A stretch of DNA of 64,000 nucleotides from Sphingopyxis sp. H050 (GCF_001468265.1 NZ_LNRZ01000004.1:124001-188000); one strand, 5' to 3'; positions 10,691 to 20,843 are shown, numbered from the stretch's first letter. Notes: generated from the letters alone by a model not told the origin. Made by a program: numbers and translations.

Positions 10691-13600
10691 TCGAATGGAT
10701 CATCCGCGCCTCGGTCAAGGCGCGCGGCCTCATCGTCGTAGCGGCGCTCGTGCTGGCGGTCATCGGCATCGGCGCGGTGCGGACCACGCCGGTCGATGCG
10801 CTGCCCGATCTTTCCGACGTTCAGGTGATTATCCGCACCACCTATCCGGGGCAGGCACCGCAGATTGTCGAAAACCAGGTCACTTATCCGCTCACGACGA
10901 CCATGCTTTCGGTCCCCGGCGCGCGGGTGGTGCGAGGCTATTCGTTCGTCGGCGACAGCTTCGTCTATGTGCTGTTCGAGGACGGCACCGACCTCTATTG
11001 GGCGCGCAGCCGGGTGCTGGAATATCTCAGCCAGGTCCAGGGCCGCTTGCCTGCGGGCGCGACCGCTTCGCTCGGCCCCGATGCGACCGGCGTGGGCTGG
11101 ATTTACGAATATGCGCTGGTCGACAAGAGTGGGCGGCACGACCTCGCCCAGCTCCGCAGCTTGCAGGACTGGTTTCTGCGCTACGAATTGAAGTCCGTTC
11201 CCGGCGTCGCCGAAGTCGCCAGCATCGGCGGCATGGTCAGGCAATATCAGGTCGTTGTCGATCCGCAGAAGCTGGCCTCCTACGGGGTGACGGCAGGCGA
11301 TGTCAGCGACGCGCTCAAACGCGCCAATCAGGAGGCCGGCGGCGCGGTCGTCGAAATGGCCGAAGCCGAATACATCGTCCGCGCTTCGGGCTACCTCAAG
11401 ACGCTCGACGATTTTCGCTCCGTGCCGATCCGCACGGCGGCAGGCGGTATTCCGGTGACGCTCGGCGATGTCGCCACGGTGCAGGTCGGGCCGGACATGC
11501 GGCGCGGGATCGCCGAACTCAACGGCGAGGGCGAAGTCGCGGGCGGCGTGATCGTCATGCGCCAGGGCAAGAATGCCCGCGAGGTGATCGAGGGCGTCCG
11601 CACCAAGCTCGCCGAACTCAAGGCCAGCCTGCCGCCCGGTGTCGAGATCGTCACCACCTATGACCGCTCGGGCCTGATCGACCGCGCGGTCGAGAACCTG
11701 ACCGGCAAGCTGTTCGAGGAATTTGCCATCGTCGCGCTCGTCTGCGGCCTGTTCCTGTGGCATGCGCGCTCGGCGCTGGTGGCGATCCTGACGCTGCCGC
11801 TCGGCATCCTACTCGCTTTCATCGTGATGCGCGTGCAGGGTCTCAACGCCAACATCCTCTCATTGGGCGGCATCGCAATCGCCATCGGCGCGATGGTCGA
11901 TGCGGCGGTGGTGATGATCGAGAATGCCCACAAGCATCTCGAACGCTGGACGCACGACAATCCCGGCGAGGAACTGACCGGCGAAGCCCGCTGGCGGGTC
12001 ATCACCGACGCTGCCGCCGAAGTCGGCCCGGCGCTGTTCCTCAGCCTGCTGATCATCACCTTTTCGTTCGTGCCGGTCTTCTCCTTGCAGGGTCAGGAGG
12101 GGCGTTTGTTCGCCCCGCTGGCCTTCACCAAGACCTATGCGATGGCGGGCGCGGCCCTGCTGTCGATCACCCTGATCCCGGTGCTGATGGGTTGGCTGAT
12201 CCGGGGACGTATTCCGAGCGAGGACAGCAACCCGATCAACCGCTTCCTCACGCGCATCTATCGCCCCGCGCTCGACTGGGTGCTGGCGCGGCCCAAGAAA
12301 GCACTCCTGATAGCGCTGCTCGTGTTTGCCTCCAGCGTGTGGCCGATCAGCCAGACCGGCGGCGAGTTCATGCCGCAGATGAACGAGGGCGACCTGCTCT
12401 ACATGCCTTCGGCGCTGCCCGGCATCTCGACGGCGAATGCGTCGATGCTGCTCCAGCAAACCGACCGGCTGATCAAGACCGTTCCCGAAGTGGAGAGCGT
12501 GTTCGGCAAGGCGGGCCGCGCCGACACCGCGACCGACCCGGCCCCGCTCGAAATGTTCGAGACCACGATCCGGTTCAAGCCCAAGAGTGAGTGGCGGCCT
12601 GGCATGACCCAAGCCAAGCTGATCGACGAACTGGACAAGACCGTCAAAGTCCCCGGCCTCGCCAATTTCTGGATTCCGCCGATCCGTAACCGGATCGACA
12701 TGCTGGCGACCGGGATCAAGAGCCCGATCGGCATCAAGGTCTCCGGCGCGAACCTCGACGAAATAGATCGAACCGCGCGCGAGATCGAAGCCGTGGCGAA
12801 GACCGTGCCTGGGATCACTTCCGCGCTGGCCGAGCGGCTTTCGGGCGGGCGCTACATCGACGTGTCGATCAACCGTGCGGCAGCAGCCCGCTACGGCCTC
12901 AACGTCGCCGATGTGCAGGCGGTGGTATCGGGCGCGATCGGCGGCGAGGCTGTCGGGCAAACCGTCGAAGGGCTTGCCCGCTATCCGATCAGCGTGCGCT
13001 ACCCTCGCGAAATCCGCGACAGCGTGGACGACATTGTCAACCTCCCCGTGCTGACGCCCTCGCGTCAGCAAATCACCCTGGGGACGGTCGCTGACGTCAC
13101 GATCCACAATGGCCCGCCGATGCTGCGCAGCGAAAACGGCCGCCCTGCAACCTGGGTTTATGTCGATGGTCGCGGCCGCGCCCTCACCGAAATCGTCGGC
13201 GATCTGCAACGCGCGGCGGCGCAGCAGGTCAAGCTGCCGCCCGGCATCAGCGTCGCCTACACGGGCCAGTTCGAGTTTCTCGAACGCGCAACACAGCGAT
13301 TGAAGATTGTCGTTCCGGCAACGCTGCTGATCATCTTCGCATTGCTTTACGCGACCTTCCGGCGCTGGGATGAGGCCGCGCTGATCATGGCGACGTTGCC
13401 GTTCGCGCTGACCGGCGGGGTGTGGCTGCTCTATTGGCTCGGCTACAATCAATCGGTTGCCACCGGCGTCGGGTTCATCGCGCTGGCGGGCGTCTCCGCT
13501 GAGTTCGGCGTGGTGATGCTGATCTACCTCAAATCGGCGCTGGCCGAGAATGGCGATGTCGAAAAGGCCGTCCGGGCGGGCGCGCTGCTGCGCGTTCGGC

Positions 13601-13809
13601 CCAAGGCGATGACGGTGGCGGTGATCCTCGCCGGCCTGTTCCCGATCCTGATCGGCACCGGCACCGGCGCGGAAGTAATGAGCCGCATCGCCGCGCCGAT
13701 GGTCGGCGGGATGCTGACCGCACCGCTGCTTTCGATGCTCATCATACCCGCCGCCTATCTGCTGATGCGGCGGCGCGGACCCGTTCAACACCAAGGAGAA
13801 CCAACGTGA
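10687..13809 (+). CDS. cusA: Heavy-metal efflux RND transporter, CusA/CzcA-like
   Basis: This 1040-residue inner-membrane proton/metal antiporter of the HME-RND family has the family's normal full length. It starts with the usual first transmembrane helix and [15 protein letters not shown] motif. The transmembrane block with [15 protein letters not shown] and the two large periplasmic loops are present. The neighbouring CusF-like protein with a Trp/Met copper site argues for Cu(I)/Ag(I) rather than Zn/Co/Cd, though substrate cannot be proven from the sequence. It overlaps cusB by ATGA and the CusF-like gene by GTGA. Confidence 0.92.
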   Translation: MIEWIIRASVKARGLIVVAALVLAVIGIGAVRTTPVDALPDLSDVQVIIRTTYPGQAPQIVENQVTYPLTTTMLSVPGARVVRGYSFVGDSFVYVLFEDGTDLYWARSRVLEYLSQVQGRLPAGATASLGPDATGVGWIYEYALVDKSGRHDLAQLRSLQDWFLRYELKSVPGVAEVASIGGMVRQYQVVVDPQKLASYGVTAGDVSDALKRANQEAGGAVVEMAEAEYIVRASGYLKTLDDFRSVPIRTAAGGIPVTLGDVATVQVGPDMRRGIAELNGEGEVAGGVIVMRQGKNAREVIEGVRTKLAELKASLPPGVEIVTTYDRSGLIDRAVENLTGKLFEEFAIVALVCGLFLWHARSALVAILTLPLGILLAFIVMRVQGLNANILSLGGIAIAIGAMVDAAVVMIENAHKHLERWTHDNPGEELTGEARWRVITDAAAEVGPALFLSLLIITFSFVPVFSLQGQEGRLFAPLAFTKTYAMAGAALLSITLIPVLMGWLIRGRIPSEDSNPINRFLTRIYRPALDWVLARPKKALLIALLVFASSVWPISQTGGEFMPQMNEGDLLYMPSALPGISTANASMLLQQTDRLIKTVPEVESVFGKAGRADTATDPAPLEMFETTIRFKPKSEWRPGMTQAKLIDELDKTVKVPGLANFWIPPIRNRIDMLATGIKSPIGIKVSGANLDEIDRTAREIEAVAKTVPGITSALAERLSGGRYIDVSINRAAAARYGLNVADVQAVVSGAIGGEAVGQTVEGLARYPISVRYPREIRDSVDDIVNLPVLTPSRQQITLGTVADVTIHNGPPMLRSENGRPATWVYVDGRGRALTEIVGDLQRAAAQQVKLPPGISVAYTGQFEFLERATQRLKIVVPATLLIIFALLYATFRRWDEAALIMATLPFALTGGVWLLYWLGYNQSVATGVGFIALAGVSAEFGVVMLIYLKSALAENGDVEKAVRAGALLRVRPKAMTVAVILAGLFPILIGTGTGAEVMSRIAAPMVGGMLTAPLLSMLIIPAAYLLMRRRGPVQHQGEPT

Positions 13810-14177
13810 ATAGACCCCTCATCGTCGCTGCACTGATCGCGCTGCCGATAGCCCTCGCAGGCTGCGACAAGAAACCCGACGCGCCACAAGCTGAAGCCCC
13901 CAAGGCCGCCGCGTCCGCCGATGCCATGCCGGGCATGGCGATGCCTGAAGGCAGCAAGATGGGCAAAGGCACCGGCACGGTCACGGCCATCGACGCGGCG
14001 GCCGGCAAGATCACGCTCGACCACGAAGCCATTGCCGCCGTCGGCTGGCCCGCGATGAAAATGGGCTTCTCGGCCAAGCCCGATGTGCTCACTGGAATAG
14101 CCGTTGGCGACAAGGTAGATTTTGACCTGGTCGTCACCGGCAGCGCCGGGGAAGTGACGGCTATCAGCAAGCACTGA
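13806..14177 (+). CDS. CusF-like periplasmic copper-binding lipoprotein
   Basis: This 123-residue protein starts at GTG (13806), which overlaps the cusA stop and follows a strong AAGGAGAA. A lipobox (LAGC, Cys20) predicts membrane attachment, unlike soluble CusF. A Met-rich linker ([12 protein letters not shown]) leads to a CusF-type OB domain in which the Cu(I)/Ag(I) ligands are visible as His73, Trp81, Met84 and Met86 ([17 protein letters not shown]). It probably hands copper to the CusCBA pump. Confidence 0.88.
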   Translation: MNRPLIVAALIALPIALAGCDKKPDAPQAEAPKAAASADAMPGMAMPEGSKMGKGTGTVTAIDAAAGKITLDHEAIAAVGWPAMKMGFSAKPDVLTGIAVGDKVDFDLVVTGSAGEVTAISKH

Positions 14178-14216
14178 CAACGACGATCATATCAGGCCGT
14201 CGTCCGATGCAAACGC

Positions 14217-14678
14217 CTAGAGTCTTGGCAATCGCCGGACGACGGTTGTGGATTGGATGATGGCCGTGTCGGTCGATGCGAATGGCACGAAGCGATCAAC
14301 CACGGTTTCAAGTGCTTGCACGTCGCAAACGACCACTTTCGCCAGAAAGCAATCTTCGCCGGTCACGTGATCCGCTTCGACAACTTCTGGCGTGTCGAGC
14401 AGCATCTGCGCCACTCGTTTTGCTTCGCCGGGTCTTGCGCGCATTCGAACGTGCGCGGCGATGCCGAGGCCGAAGACCTTGGGCTCGACCAACACGGTAT
14501 AGCCCCGGATCGCGCCGGCATCCTCCAGCTTGTGAATCCGTTCGGTTACGCTGGGGCTGGACATGCCGATCTTGTCGGCAAGGTCGCGAATGGTCATGCG
14601 GCCATCTTCGGTCAATGCCGCGATAATTTCCCGATCAATAGCATCGAGGCGCCGGGTTACATAACGGCTTCGGTTCAT
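14217..14678 (-). CDS. Lrp/AsnC-family transcriptional regulator
   Basis: This 153-residue protein has an N-terminal winged HTH (LDAIDREIIAALTEDGRM, then IRDLADKIGMSSPSVTERIH) and a C-terminal ligand-sensing RAM domain (GEDCFLAKVVVCDVQALE). It faces the end of the cus operon, 39 bases away. Such regulators usually respond to amino acids; its targets here are not evident. It may regulate itself from the 300-base region upstream, which it shares with the transfer operon. Confidence 0.88.
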   Translation of the reverse strand: MNRSRYVTRRLDAIDREIIAALTEDGRMTIRDLADKIGMSSPSVTERIHKLEDAGAIRGYTVLVEPKVFGLGIAAHVRMRARPGEAKRVAQMLLDTPEVVEADHVTGEDCFLAKVVVCDVQALETVVDRFVPFASTDTAIIQSTTVVRRLPRL

Positions 14679-14919
14679 AATTCGCCCCTAGCTGGATGAC
14701 ACCAGCGGGGCCTTGTGATTGCGAAGGCAAATGTTCGATTTCGCCTTATTTCCGTGAACTTGCCCGAAGAATCGACTATCGGCGAACCCACTCTGCGACG
14801 CGATGAACCCGGTCCGCAGGATCAAGATTGAAGGTCAAAGGCCGTTAGCGGCTTCGATTGGCAAGTCGAAACGACCGAAACGCCTTTCTGAATCCATAGC
14901 TGATCCATTTGTCCATTAG
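14679..14919. other. Upstream region between the AsnC-type regulator and the transfer operon
   Basis: No gene is seen in these bases. The region lies between the divergent AsnC-type regulator and the virB operon and must carry promoters for both. A short inverted repeat (TTCGA near 14856, TCGAA about 13 bases later) is visible; no clear -35/-10 pair was recognised. Confidence 0.4.
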
Positions 14920-14979
14920 CTATCAATAGCTTGATAGTCGGACAGGATATTCTCTCCTGAAATCGGCAATTTAGGAGAG
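14920..14979 (+). promoter_or_regulatory. Operator-like palindromes and a Shine-Dalgarno-hiding hairpin ahead of the virB operon
   Basis: CTATCAA (14920-14926) and TTGATAG (14931-14937) form a perfect inverted repeat, overlapped by AGCTAT/ATAGCT (14918-14931); these look like a repressor site. Downstream, CTCTCCT-G-AAAT (14952-14963) can pair with ATTTAGGAGAG (14969-14979): 11 base pairs, one bulged G and a 5-base loop. The right arm contains the AGGAG that serves the leader ORF at 14987. The hairpin could therefore block translation of the first cistron. Confidence 0.5.
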
Positions 14980-14986
14980 GCGGCAA

Positions 14987-15043
14987 ATGAAGGACAAGAC
15001 GCATCCAAGAACAGTCGGCCACTTTGTCGGGATGCACGACTGA
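14987..15043 (+). CDS. 18-residue leader peptide coupled to virB1
   Basis: An ATG at 14987 lies 9 bases after TTAGGAGAGG, the best ribosome-binding site in the region. It opens a frame of 18 codons (MKDKTHPRTVGHFVGMHD) whose TGA overlaps the virB1 ATG as TGATG. virB1 itself has no good ribosome-binding site, so the short frame probably serves to load ribosomes that reinitiate on virB1. The peptide may have no function of its own. Confidence 0.5.
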   Translation: MKDKTHPRTVGHFVGMHD

Positions 15044-15714
15044 TGGCCTATTCTGCGGCAGCCATTCTTGCCTTGGCGTCGCAGTGCGCACCAAGTGTCG
15101 CACCTGAAACGGTGCTGGCCATCGTTCAGACGGAAAGCAGCGGCGATCCCTTCGCCCTCAATGTCAACGGCGGGCGGCAACCTGCACGCCAGAACAACGC
15201 CGCCGACGCCGCTGCGACCGCGCAGCGTTTCGTAGCGGCGGGCTACTCGGTCGATCTCGGACTCGGTCAAATCAACTCGCGCAACATGCGCTGGCTTGGC
15301 TTGACCTGGGAGACCGTATTCGACCCCTGCACCAATGTTGCTGCGTTGGGCCGTGTCCTCACCACCAACTACAATGCGGTAAGAGCCGGACGCGATCCGC
15401 AAGCCGCCCTTCGGGTCGCCCTCTCGATGTATAACACGGGAAGCCAGACGCGCGGATTTCGCAATGGCTATGTTGCCAAGGTCATTGGCAATGCGAGTGT
15501 TGCAGACGCGCCGACGTTATACGCCTTCACCCCACCCGCTGCTGCCGTTGCTGCACCGGCAAGCGGCGACCTGCGCGGACTGCTGGCCTCGGAAAACACG
15601 GCCCTCATGGCCAAGCCTCGCCCGCTGGCGCCGCCGAAGTGGAACGTCTTTGAGCGGGCTGCTTACGACCGCGAAACCCAAATTCTCGCCGAAAACGAGA
15701 GGACCAGCATATGA
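15043..15714 (+). CDS. virB1: VirB1-like lytic transglycosylase of the type IV secretion system
   Basis: This 223-residue protein opens the peptidoglycan so the conjugation channel can be built. The SLT fold motifs are visible: catalytic Glu in VLAIVQTESSGDPFALNVN, GLGQINSRNM, and SMYNTGSQTRGFRNGYVAKV. The N-terminal hydrophobic stretch is weak, so export may use a poor signal. It is the first structural gene of the virB operon and overlaps virB2 by ATGA. Confidence 0.88.
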   Translation: MAYSAAAILALASQCAPSVAPETVLAIVQTESSGDPFALNVNGGRQPARQNNAADAAATAQRFVAAGYSVDLGLGQINSRNMRWLGLTWETVFDPCTNVAALGRVLTTNYNAVRAGRDPQAALRVALSMYNTGSQTRGFRNGYVAKVIGNASVADAPTLYAFTPPAAAVAAPASGDLRGLLASENTALMAKPRPLAPPKWNVFERAAYDRETQILAENERTSI

Positions 15715-16076
15715 ATGTAATCCTGAAACTTGGACGCGGTATCGGAGCCTGGCGGGCAAACCTGGCCGCCAAGTTCCAGGCAATGCCAAACGGGCGGCAA
15801 AGCGCAATATTGTGGGGCGCGGCGCTGACTGCGGCGACGATTATCTCGTTCGCAATCCCCGATCCGGCCTACGCGCAAAATCTGGAGAGTTTCGCCAGCA
15901 AGGTGCGCGGCCTGCTCTCTTCGACGCTGCTGCGCACGCTCGCCGTCATCGCCGTGATCGTGACAGGCCTGCTCTGGTTCACCGGCCGGGCTTCCACCGC
16001 TGTGCTGGTTACGGTCATCATCGGCATTGCCATCGTTTTTTCGGCGGATGCAATCGTCGGCGCGATCGCCGGATAG
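15711..16076 (+). CDS. virB2: TrbC/VirB2 pilin
   Basis: This 121-residue pilin precursor has an unusually long leader ending in DPAYA, then QNLESFASKV and two hydrophobic helices (LAVIAVIVTGLLWFTGRAS and VLVTVIIGIAIVFSADAIVG), as in VirB2/TrbC. The major subunit of the conjugative pilus is its expected role. It sits between virB1 and virB3, the canonical place. Confidence 0.88.
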   Translation: MNVILKLGRGIGAWRANLAAKFQAMPNGRQSAILWGAALTAATIISFAIPDPAYAQNLESFASKVRGLLSSTLLRTLAVIAVIVTGLLWFTGRASTAVLVTVIIGIAIVFSADAIVGAIAG

Positions 16077-16080
16077 CGCC

Positions 16081-16425
16081 ATGACCGACGACACCGAGCC
16101 TCCGATCAAAAACACGCTGTTCCTCGCCGTAACGCGCCCGGCACTATGGGCGGGAATTCCGATTGAGGCGGCGGTGTTGCTGCTCATTTCGAGCGCATCG
16201 GTGCTGATCTGGACCAACAGCCCGGTCTATGCGGCGCTCGTCGTTGCCTTCGGCTATTCGATCTCGCGGCTGATTGTCCGTCACGACGTAAACGCCTTCC
16301 GGCTGCTTTTCCTGTGGGGCCGCACCAAGCTCGGCAACCGCAACCGCAATTTCTGGGGCGGAAGCAGCTATTCGCCGCTGCCGCTGGCAGGACTACGCCG
16401 CAAAGGCTTTGGCCGTCATGGCTAA
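16081..16425 (+). CDS. virB3: VirB3 inner-membrane T4SS protein
   Basis: This 114-residue protein contains KNTLFLAVTRPALWAGIPIEA, the conserved VirB3 N-terminal segment, followed by two hydrophobic spans. VirB3 supports pilus assembly with VirB4. The start at 16081 is four bases after the virB2 stop. It overlaps the start of virB4 by 17 bases. Confidence 0.88.
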   Translation: MTDDTEPPIKNTLFLAVTRPALWAGIPIEAAVLLLISSASVLIWTNSPVYAALVVAFGYSISRLIVRHDVNAFRLLFLWGRTKLGNRNRNFWGGSSYSPLPLAGLRRKGFGRHG

Positions 16426-18811
16426 GATGCTGGCCTCGACAAACGCCGTGCCGCTGAAAGTGGCGCGACGCGAGGCTGATCCAGCCAAATTCCTGCCCTA
16501 CGCGCGGCATATCAACGAGAACATGGTGGCGCTCGATTCCGGCGACATCATGCTGACCTTCGAGTTGCAGGGTCGCGCCTTCGAGACCGCCGATGTTCGC
16601 GATCTGAACGACTGGCACACTAAGCTCAACGGCCTGCTCCGCAACCTACACGATGAGCGGCTGTCGATCTGGACGCATCTGATCAGGATGCGGGTCGATC
16701 AAAATCTCGGTGGCAAGTTCAAGTCGGGTTTCGCGGCCGATCTCGACCGCGCCTATTTCGGGCGCATCAACCGGGAACGGATGTTCATCAACCGCTTTTT
16801 CGTCAGCCTTGTAATCCGCCCAAGCGCCACGGGCGGCGACAAGATCATCCAGTTGTTCAAGCGCCGCGTGTCCAAGGATGCGCCGCAAGGGCCGATACTC
16901 GACGAGGCGCTGGTCGAGCTGCTCGACGACAAGGCGCGCGATTTCGAGAAACTGATGGCGCGCTGCGAGCCGCGCCGCTGCGCCATCTACGAGCATCGCG
17001 GCCTGATGTTTTCCGAAACGATGGAAGTGGCCGACATGGTGATGACCGGCCGCCATCGCCGCGTCCCCGTCGTGCGCGGCCATCTTGGCGGCGCGCTCTA
17101 CCGCTCGCGAACGATCTTCGGCGCGGAAACCATCGAAGTACGCGATGCCGATGCCTCCGCATTCGGCGGGATCTTCGGCATCCGCGAATATCCCGCGCAA
17201 ACCACGCCGCGCCAGTTCGAGGCATTGCTGTCGGTCGATTTCGGGTTCGTGCTGACGCAAAGTTTCACCTTCCTCGGACGGGCCGCCGCAACCGAGAAAT
17301 TCCGGCTGCGGATGACGCAGATGGAAAACGCGGGCGACAGGGCTGTGAGCCAGGCCGACGCGCTGCTCGATGCGAGCGACGATCTGATGTCGAACCGCTT
17401 TGTGCTGGGCGATCACCATTTCACGCTCGCGGTCTATGCCGCCAGCATGAAGGGCCTGCGCGATCATATGTCGGTCGCGAGAGCCGCGCTTGCCGATACC
17501 GGCATGGTGGCAGCGCGCGAAGGCGCGGCGCTCGAAGCGGCCTATTGGTCGCAGCTCGTCGGCAATTTCGCGTGGCGCGCCCGGCCTGCGCCGATCACAT
17601 CGCTCAACTTTGCCGCCTTCTCGCCGTTCCACACCTTCCCCGCCGGAAGCGCGACGGGCAATCATTGGGGCGATGCGATAGCTTTGCTCAAGACCAATGC
17701 CCGCAGCCCCTATTTCTTCAATTTCCACAAGGGCGATCTCGGCCATACCCTCATCATCGGGCCATCGGGCGGCGGCAAGACCGTGCTGCTCAACTTCCTG
17801 ATGGCACAGACCGAGAAGACCGGCGCGCGGCAGATATTCATCGACAAGGATCGCGGCGGGCAAATCTTTGTGCAGGCAAGCGGCGGAACTTACTTGGCGC
17901 TGCACAATGGCGAGCCGACCGGATTTTCGCCGCTCAAAGCACTCGCCGACAAGGCCGAAGACAAGACATTCCTGTCGCTGTTCATCCGCCAGCTCGTTCG
18001 AGCCGACGGAAGACCGATTTCCGTGCAGGAGGAACGGCTGATCGAGGACGGCATCAGTGCCGTGATGAAGCTCGATGTCGCCGATCGATCGCTGAGCGCT
18101 CTACGCTCGATGCTCGGCATGAAAGATGCCAGCGGCGTCGGCGCGCGGCTCGAAAAATGGACGCAAGAAGGATCGCTCGGCTGGGTGTTCGACAATCCGG
18201 CGGACTCGATGACGCTCGACGCCCGGTTCATCGGCTTCGACATGACCGACTTTCTCGACAATGCCGACATTCGCACGCCGGTCATGCTCTATCTGTTCCA
18301 CCGCATCGACCGGCTGCTGACCGGCGAGCGGATGGTGATCTGCATCGACGAGTTCTGGAAGGCGCTTGGCGACGATGCCTTCCGCCGCTTCGCCCAGGAC
18401 GGGCTCAAGACCTACCGCAAGCGTAACGCGGTGCTGGTGTTCGCCACGCAGTCACCTGCCGACGCGCTCAAAAGCGACATCAGCCATTCAATCCTCGAAC
18501 AGGTCGCCACCAAAATCATGCTGCCCAATCCGTTCGGCGCGCGGCGCGATTATGTCGAAGGCTTCGCGCTGTCCGAAGCCGAATTCAAACTGGTGCGCGA
18601 GGAGCTTGCACCTGAAAGCCATAAGTTCCTGGTCAAGCAGGGCCATGACAGCGTGGTGGTCGAACTCGATCTCGCCGGACTCGATGACGAACTGGCGGTG
18701 CTGTCGGGCCGTGCGGAAACCACTGCCGTTGCCGACGACGTGATTGCCGAAGCGGGAAGCGATCCCGCCATCTGGCTCCCCCTCTTCCATCAACGGAGGC
18801 GTCCCAGCTGA
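16409..18811 (+). CDS. virB4: VirB4 ATPase of the type IV secretion system
   Basis: This 800-residue ATPase powers pilus biogenesis and substrate transport. An N-terminal CagE/VirB4 domain is followed by the ATPase domain with Walker A GPSGGGKT at 451-458 and Walker B MVICIDEFWKAL. FATQSPADALKSDISHSILEQ is typical of VirB4. Translation may start at 16409 or at Met4 (16418); both lie inside the end of virB3. Confidence 0.93.
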   Translation: MAVMAKMLASTNAVPLKVARREADPAKFLPYARHINENMVALDSGDIMLTFELQGRAFETADVRDLNDWHTKLNGLLRNLHDERLSIWTHLIRMRVDQNLGGKFKSGFAADLDRAYFGRINRERMFINRFFVSLVIRPSATGGDKIIQLFKRRVSKDAPQGPILDEALVELLDDKARDFEKLMARCEPRRCAIYEHRGLMFSETMEVADMVMTGRHRRVPVVRGHLGGALYRSRTIFGAETIEVRDADASAFGGIFGIREYPAQTTPRQFEALLSVDFGFVLTQSFTFLGRAAATEKFRLRMTQMENAGDRAVSQADALLDASDDLMSNRFVLGDHHFTLAVYAASMKGLRDHMSVARAALADTGMVAAREGAALEAAYWSQLVGNFAWRARPAPITSLNFAAFSPFHTFPAGSATGNHWGDAIALLKTNARSPYFFNFHKGDLGHTLIIGPSGGGKTVLLNFLMAQTEKTGARQIFIDKDRGGQIFVQASGGTYLALHNGEPTGFSPLKALADKAEDKTFLSLFIRQLVRADGRPISVQEERLIEDGISAVMKLDVADRSLSALRSMLGMKDASGVGARLEKWTQEGSLGWVFDNPADSMTLDARFIGFDMTDFLDNADIRTPVMLYLFHRIDRLLTGERMVICIDEFWKALGDDAFRRFAQDGLKTYRKRNAVLVFATQSPADALKSDISHSILEQVATKIMLPNPFGARRDYVEGFALSEAEFKLVREELAPESHKFLVKQGHDSVVVELDLAGLDDELAVLSGRAETTAVADDVIAEAGSDPAIWLPLFHQRRRPS

Positions 18812-18843
18812 ACCGAGAGGAAGGCCAAGAGAAAGGAAATCCG

Positions 18844-19560
18844 ATGACGAAACTGACCAAAGCCCAAGTTGGGGCACTTTGTGCAACTCTGCTGTTCGCA
18901 GCCCCGATGCCCGCGTTCGCGCAGGGGATCGCGGTCCATGACAGCGCCAATCTGATCCAGCAGATCAATGCGGTCAGACAGGCGATCCAGGTGGTGGCGC
19001 AGGGCAAACAGCAAATCGCGGAAGCCCAAAAGCTCTATCAGGATTTGAACAAGCTCACCGACATTCCGCAATTGGCCCAGGAGCTCAAATCCGATGCCTT
19101 GCGCGAACTCGACCTATCGGGCGGCTCGCTCGAAGGCTTCGGCAACGGCAATCTCGATGTCGTCGGCGCGGGCCGCGCCAAGGCAGATGCAGTCTATCGC
19201 GACTTGCTGGGGCGGTTGGGTCTCGCCGGTTCGGAACAGTCCCGCGCCGCCTATGACCTCAACGCCCGCAATATCGGCATCAACGCCGGCCTCGCCGAGA
19301 ATATGGGCGCAGCTGTGACCTCGCGGACGGAAGGGCTCGACCAATTGCGCAGCCGCTTGGCCAGCGCGGGCACCGCGAAGGAAGTGGCCGACCTGACGGC
19401 ACGGCTGCAACTCGAATCCGCCGCGATGCAGAACGACCAGCTCCGTTTGCAGGCCATCGCGTTGCAGCAGCAGGCGCAGGAACGCCATCGCGCTGCTGCC
19501 GGGCAAGCCGCCCTCGCCCAGAAGCTCGACGAGGCGAGCCGCTACTATCGAGGGCAATGA
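18844..19560 (+). CDS. virB5: VirB5-like minor pilus protein
   Basis: This 238-residue protein has a signal peptide ending MPAFA and a largely helical, coiled-coil-prone body (QQINAVRQAIQVVAQGKQQI and LQLESAAMQNDQLRLQAIAL), as in the VirB5/TrbJ family that caps the pilus tip. It lies between virB4 and virB6, with an EexN-like gene directly after. Confidence 0.85.
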   Translation: MTKLTKAQVGALCATLLFAAPMPAFAQGIAVHDSANLIQQINAVRQAIQVVAQGKQQIAEAQKLYQDLNKLTDIPQLAQELKSDALRELDLSGGSLEGFGNGNLDVVGAGRAKADAVYRDLLGRLGLAGSEQSRAAYDLNARNIGINAGLAENMGAAVTSRTEGLDQLRSRLASAGTAKEVADLTARLQLESAAMQNDQLRLQAIALQQQAQERHRAAAGQAALAQKLDEASRYYRGQ

Positions 19561-19561
19561 G

Positions 19562-19825
19562 TTGCGGACGACGATCGTCTGCATGGCACTGCTGCTGACG
19601 GGGTGTGGCCAAAGGCAAACGCCGTCTACGCCCCACGCCGACATGCCCGCGCGGAATTGGCGATACTATGTCGCCAATCCCGGCGAGATCGAACCGATGC
19701 AGAAGATTTGCCGCGAATGGGCGGGATCGAGTGCCCCCTCGGACACGCAGCCAGCCGTCGTCACGACCAACTGCCGGGCAGCCGCGTTCGCAAAATCGCA
19801 ACTGGCCATCACGCCCAAGGATTGA
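19562..19825 (+). CDS. EexN-like entry-exclusion lipoprotein
   Basis: This 87-residue protein has a short lipoprotein signal (LLLTGC, Cys15). The mature part has the EexN-like pattern of a Tyr-Tyr motif (WRYYVANPGEIEPMQKIC) and a paired Cys later (TTNCRAAAFAKSQLA). EexN proteins stop a cell from receiving the same element twice. The frame begins at TTG 19562, one base after the virB5 stop with GAGGGCAA upstream; the ATG at 19583 would delete the basic start of the signal. Placement between virB5 and virB6 is usual for eexN. Confidence 0.7.
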   Translation: MRTTIVCMALLLTGCGQRQTPSTPHADMPARNWRYYVANPGEIEPMQKICREWAGSSAPSDTQPAVVTTNCRAAAFAKSQLAITPKD

Positions 19826-19834
19826 GCAACGAGC

Positions 19835-20830
19835 ATGGATTTCAGCGATCATGTTTTCACCACGATGTTCGAGGCGCTCAACAATGCGCTGGCGGGCATC
19901 GTCGGCAAATATGCAGCCGTGATCGGCATCGTGGCTCCGGCGCTGCGGATCGGGATCGTGATCTATATTTCACTGCTCGGCTACGCGATCATGCGCGGCG
20001 CGGTTCAATACCCTTTCCGCGAGTATGCCTATCGCGGGTGCCAGCTCGCGTTTCTCTATTTCGCCGTAACCTCGCTCTACGGAAGCCAGATCGGCATGTT
20101 CGCGCTGGGCGGCCTCCCCGGCCAGTTCGCCAGCGCGCTTGGCGGCTCGGACGTCGGCGGGCTTGGCGGATATTATGACAAGCTCGCAGGCACCGGCTTC
20201 GAGACCGCGAACACAATGCGGAAGATCGCCGCCGACTACCAGCAAACCCAGGGAACGATTCCCGACATCGGCTATGCAGTCTTTTCCGGCTTCCTAGTGG
20301 TGATGGTGATCATCGCCACCCTGCTCTGCGCCGCCATCGGCTTCGTGATCAGCGCCTTCGGGCTGTTTGCACTTGCGCTGCTGTCGGTGGTCGGGCCGCT
20401 GTTCGTGGCCGGGCTGCTGTTCGAGTCCACGCGCGGCTATTTCTTCGCCTGGCTCGGCGCCTGCATCAACTATCTGATGCTGATCGTGTTCGCACTCGTG
20501 CTGACATTGTTCCTGACGCAGACCGGCGATGCTGTCATCGCCACGATCTCCGAGAACGACGAGATTGGCATGGCCGCGATCAAGGCTTTGGCCTTCTACG
20601 CGCTCGGATTCTTCTTCTTCCTGCAAATTCCGATGCTGGCAGCCTCGCTCGGCGGCGGCGGGCCTGCACTCGCCAACCAGTTTGCATCGGCGATCGCAGC
20701 GGCGGGCGGCTTTGTCGCCGGACGCGGCGCGACCGCCACACAGGCAACCAGCCGCGCGATCGAACGCGGCTTCGCGCGCGGGATCGCGCGGATGCGGACG
20801 ACAGGCTCGGTGAGCCGCGGGACACAGTAG
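19835..20830 (+). CDS. virB6: VirB6/TrbL inner-membrane channel protein
   Basis: This 331-residue polytopic protein has at least six hydrophobic segments (for example LVVMVIIATLLCAAIGFVIS and LMLIVFALVLTLFL) and LFVAGLLFESTRGYFFAWLG, the conserved VirB6/TrbL region. It forms part of the inner-membrane pore through which DNA passes. The C terminus is Arg/Thr-rich and probably cytoplasmic. Confidence 0.88.
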   Translation: MDFSDHVFTTMFEALNNALAGIVGKYAAVIGIVAPALRIGIVIYISLLGYAIMRGAVQYPFREYAYRGCQLAFLYFAVTSLYGSQIGMFALGGLPGQFASALGGSDVGGLGGYYDKLAGTGFETANTMRKIAADYQQTQGTIPDIGYAVFSGFLVVMVIIATLLCAAIGFVISAFGLFALALLSVVGPLFVAGLLFESTRGYFFAWLGACINYLMLIVFALVLTLFLTQTGDAVIATISENDEIGMAAIKALAFYALGFFFFLQIPMLAASLGGGGPALANQFASAIAAAGGFVAGRGATATQATSRAIERGFARGIARMRTTGSVSRGTQ

Positions 20831-20843
20831 AAGGGAACAGGTC

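Noticed and set aside
9446..13794. Several very long open frames antisense to cusB and cusA (up to 644 codons)
   Set aside because: High GC removes stop codons opposite a real gene. Composition is His/Arg/Asp-rich noise, and the + strand genes have full family motifs.
16646..17905. 419-codon frame antisense to virB4
   Set aside because: Shadow of virB4; no recognisable motif.
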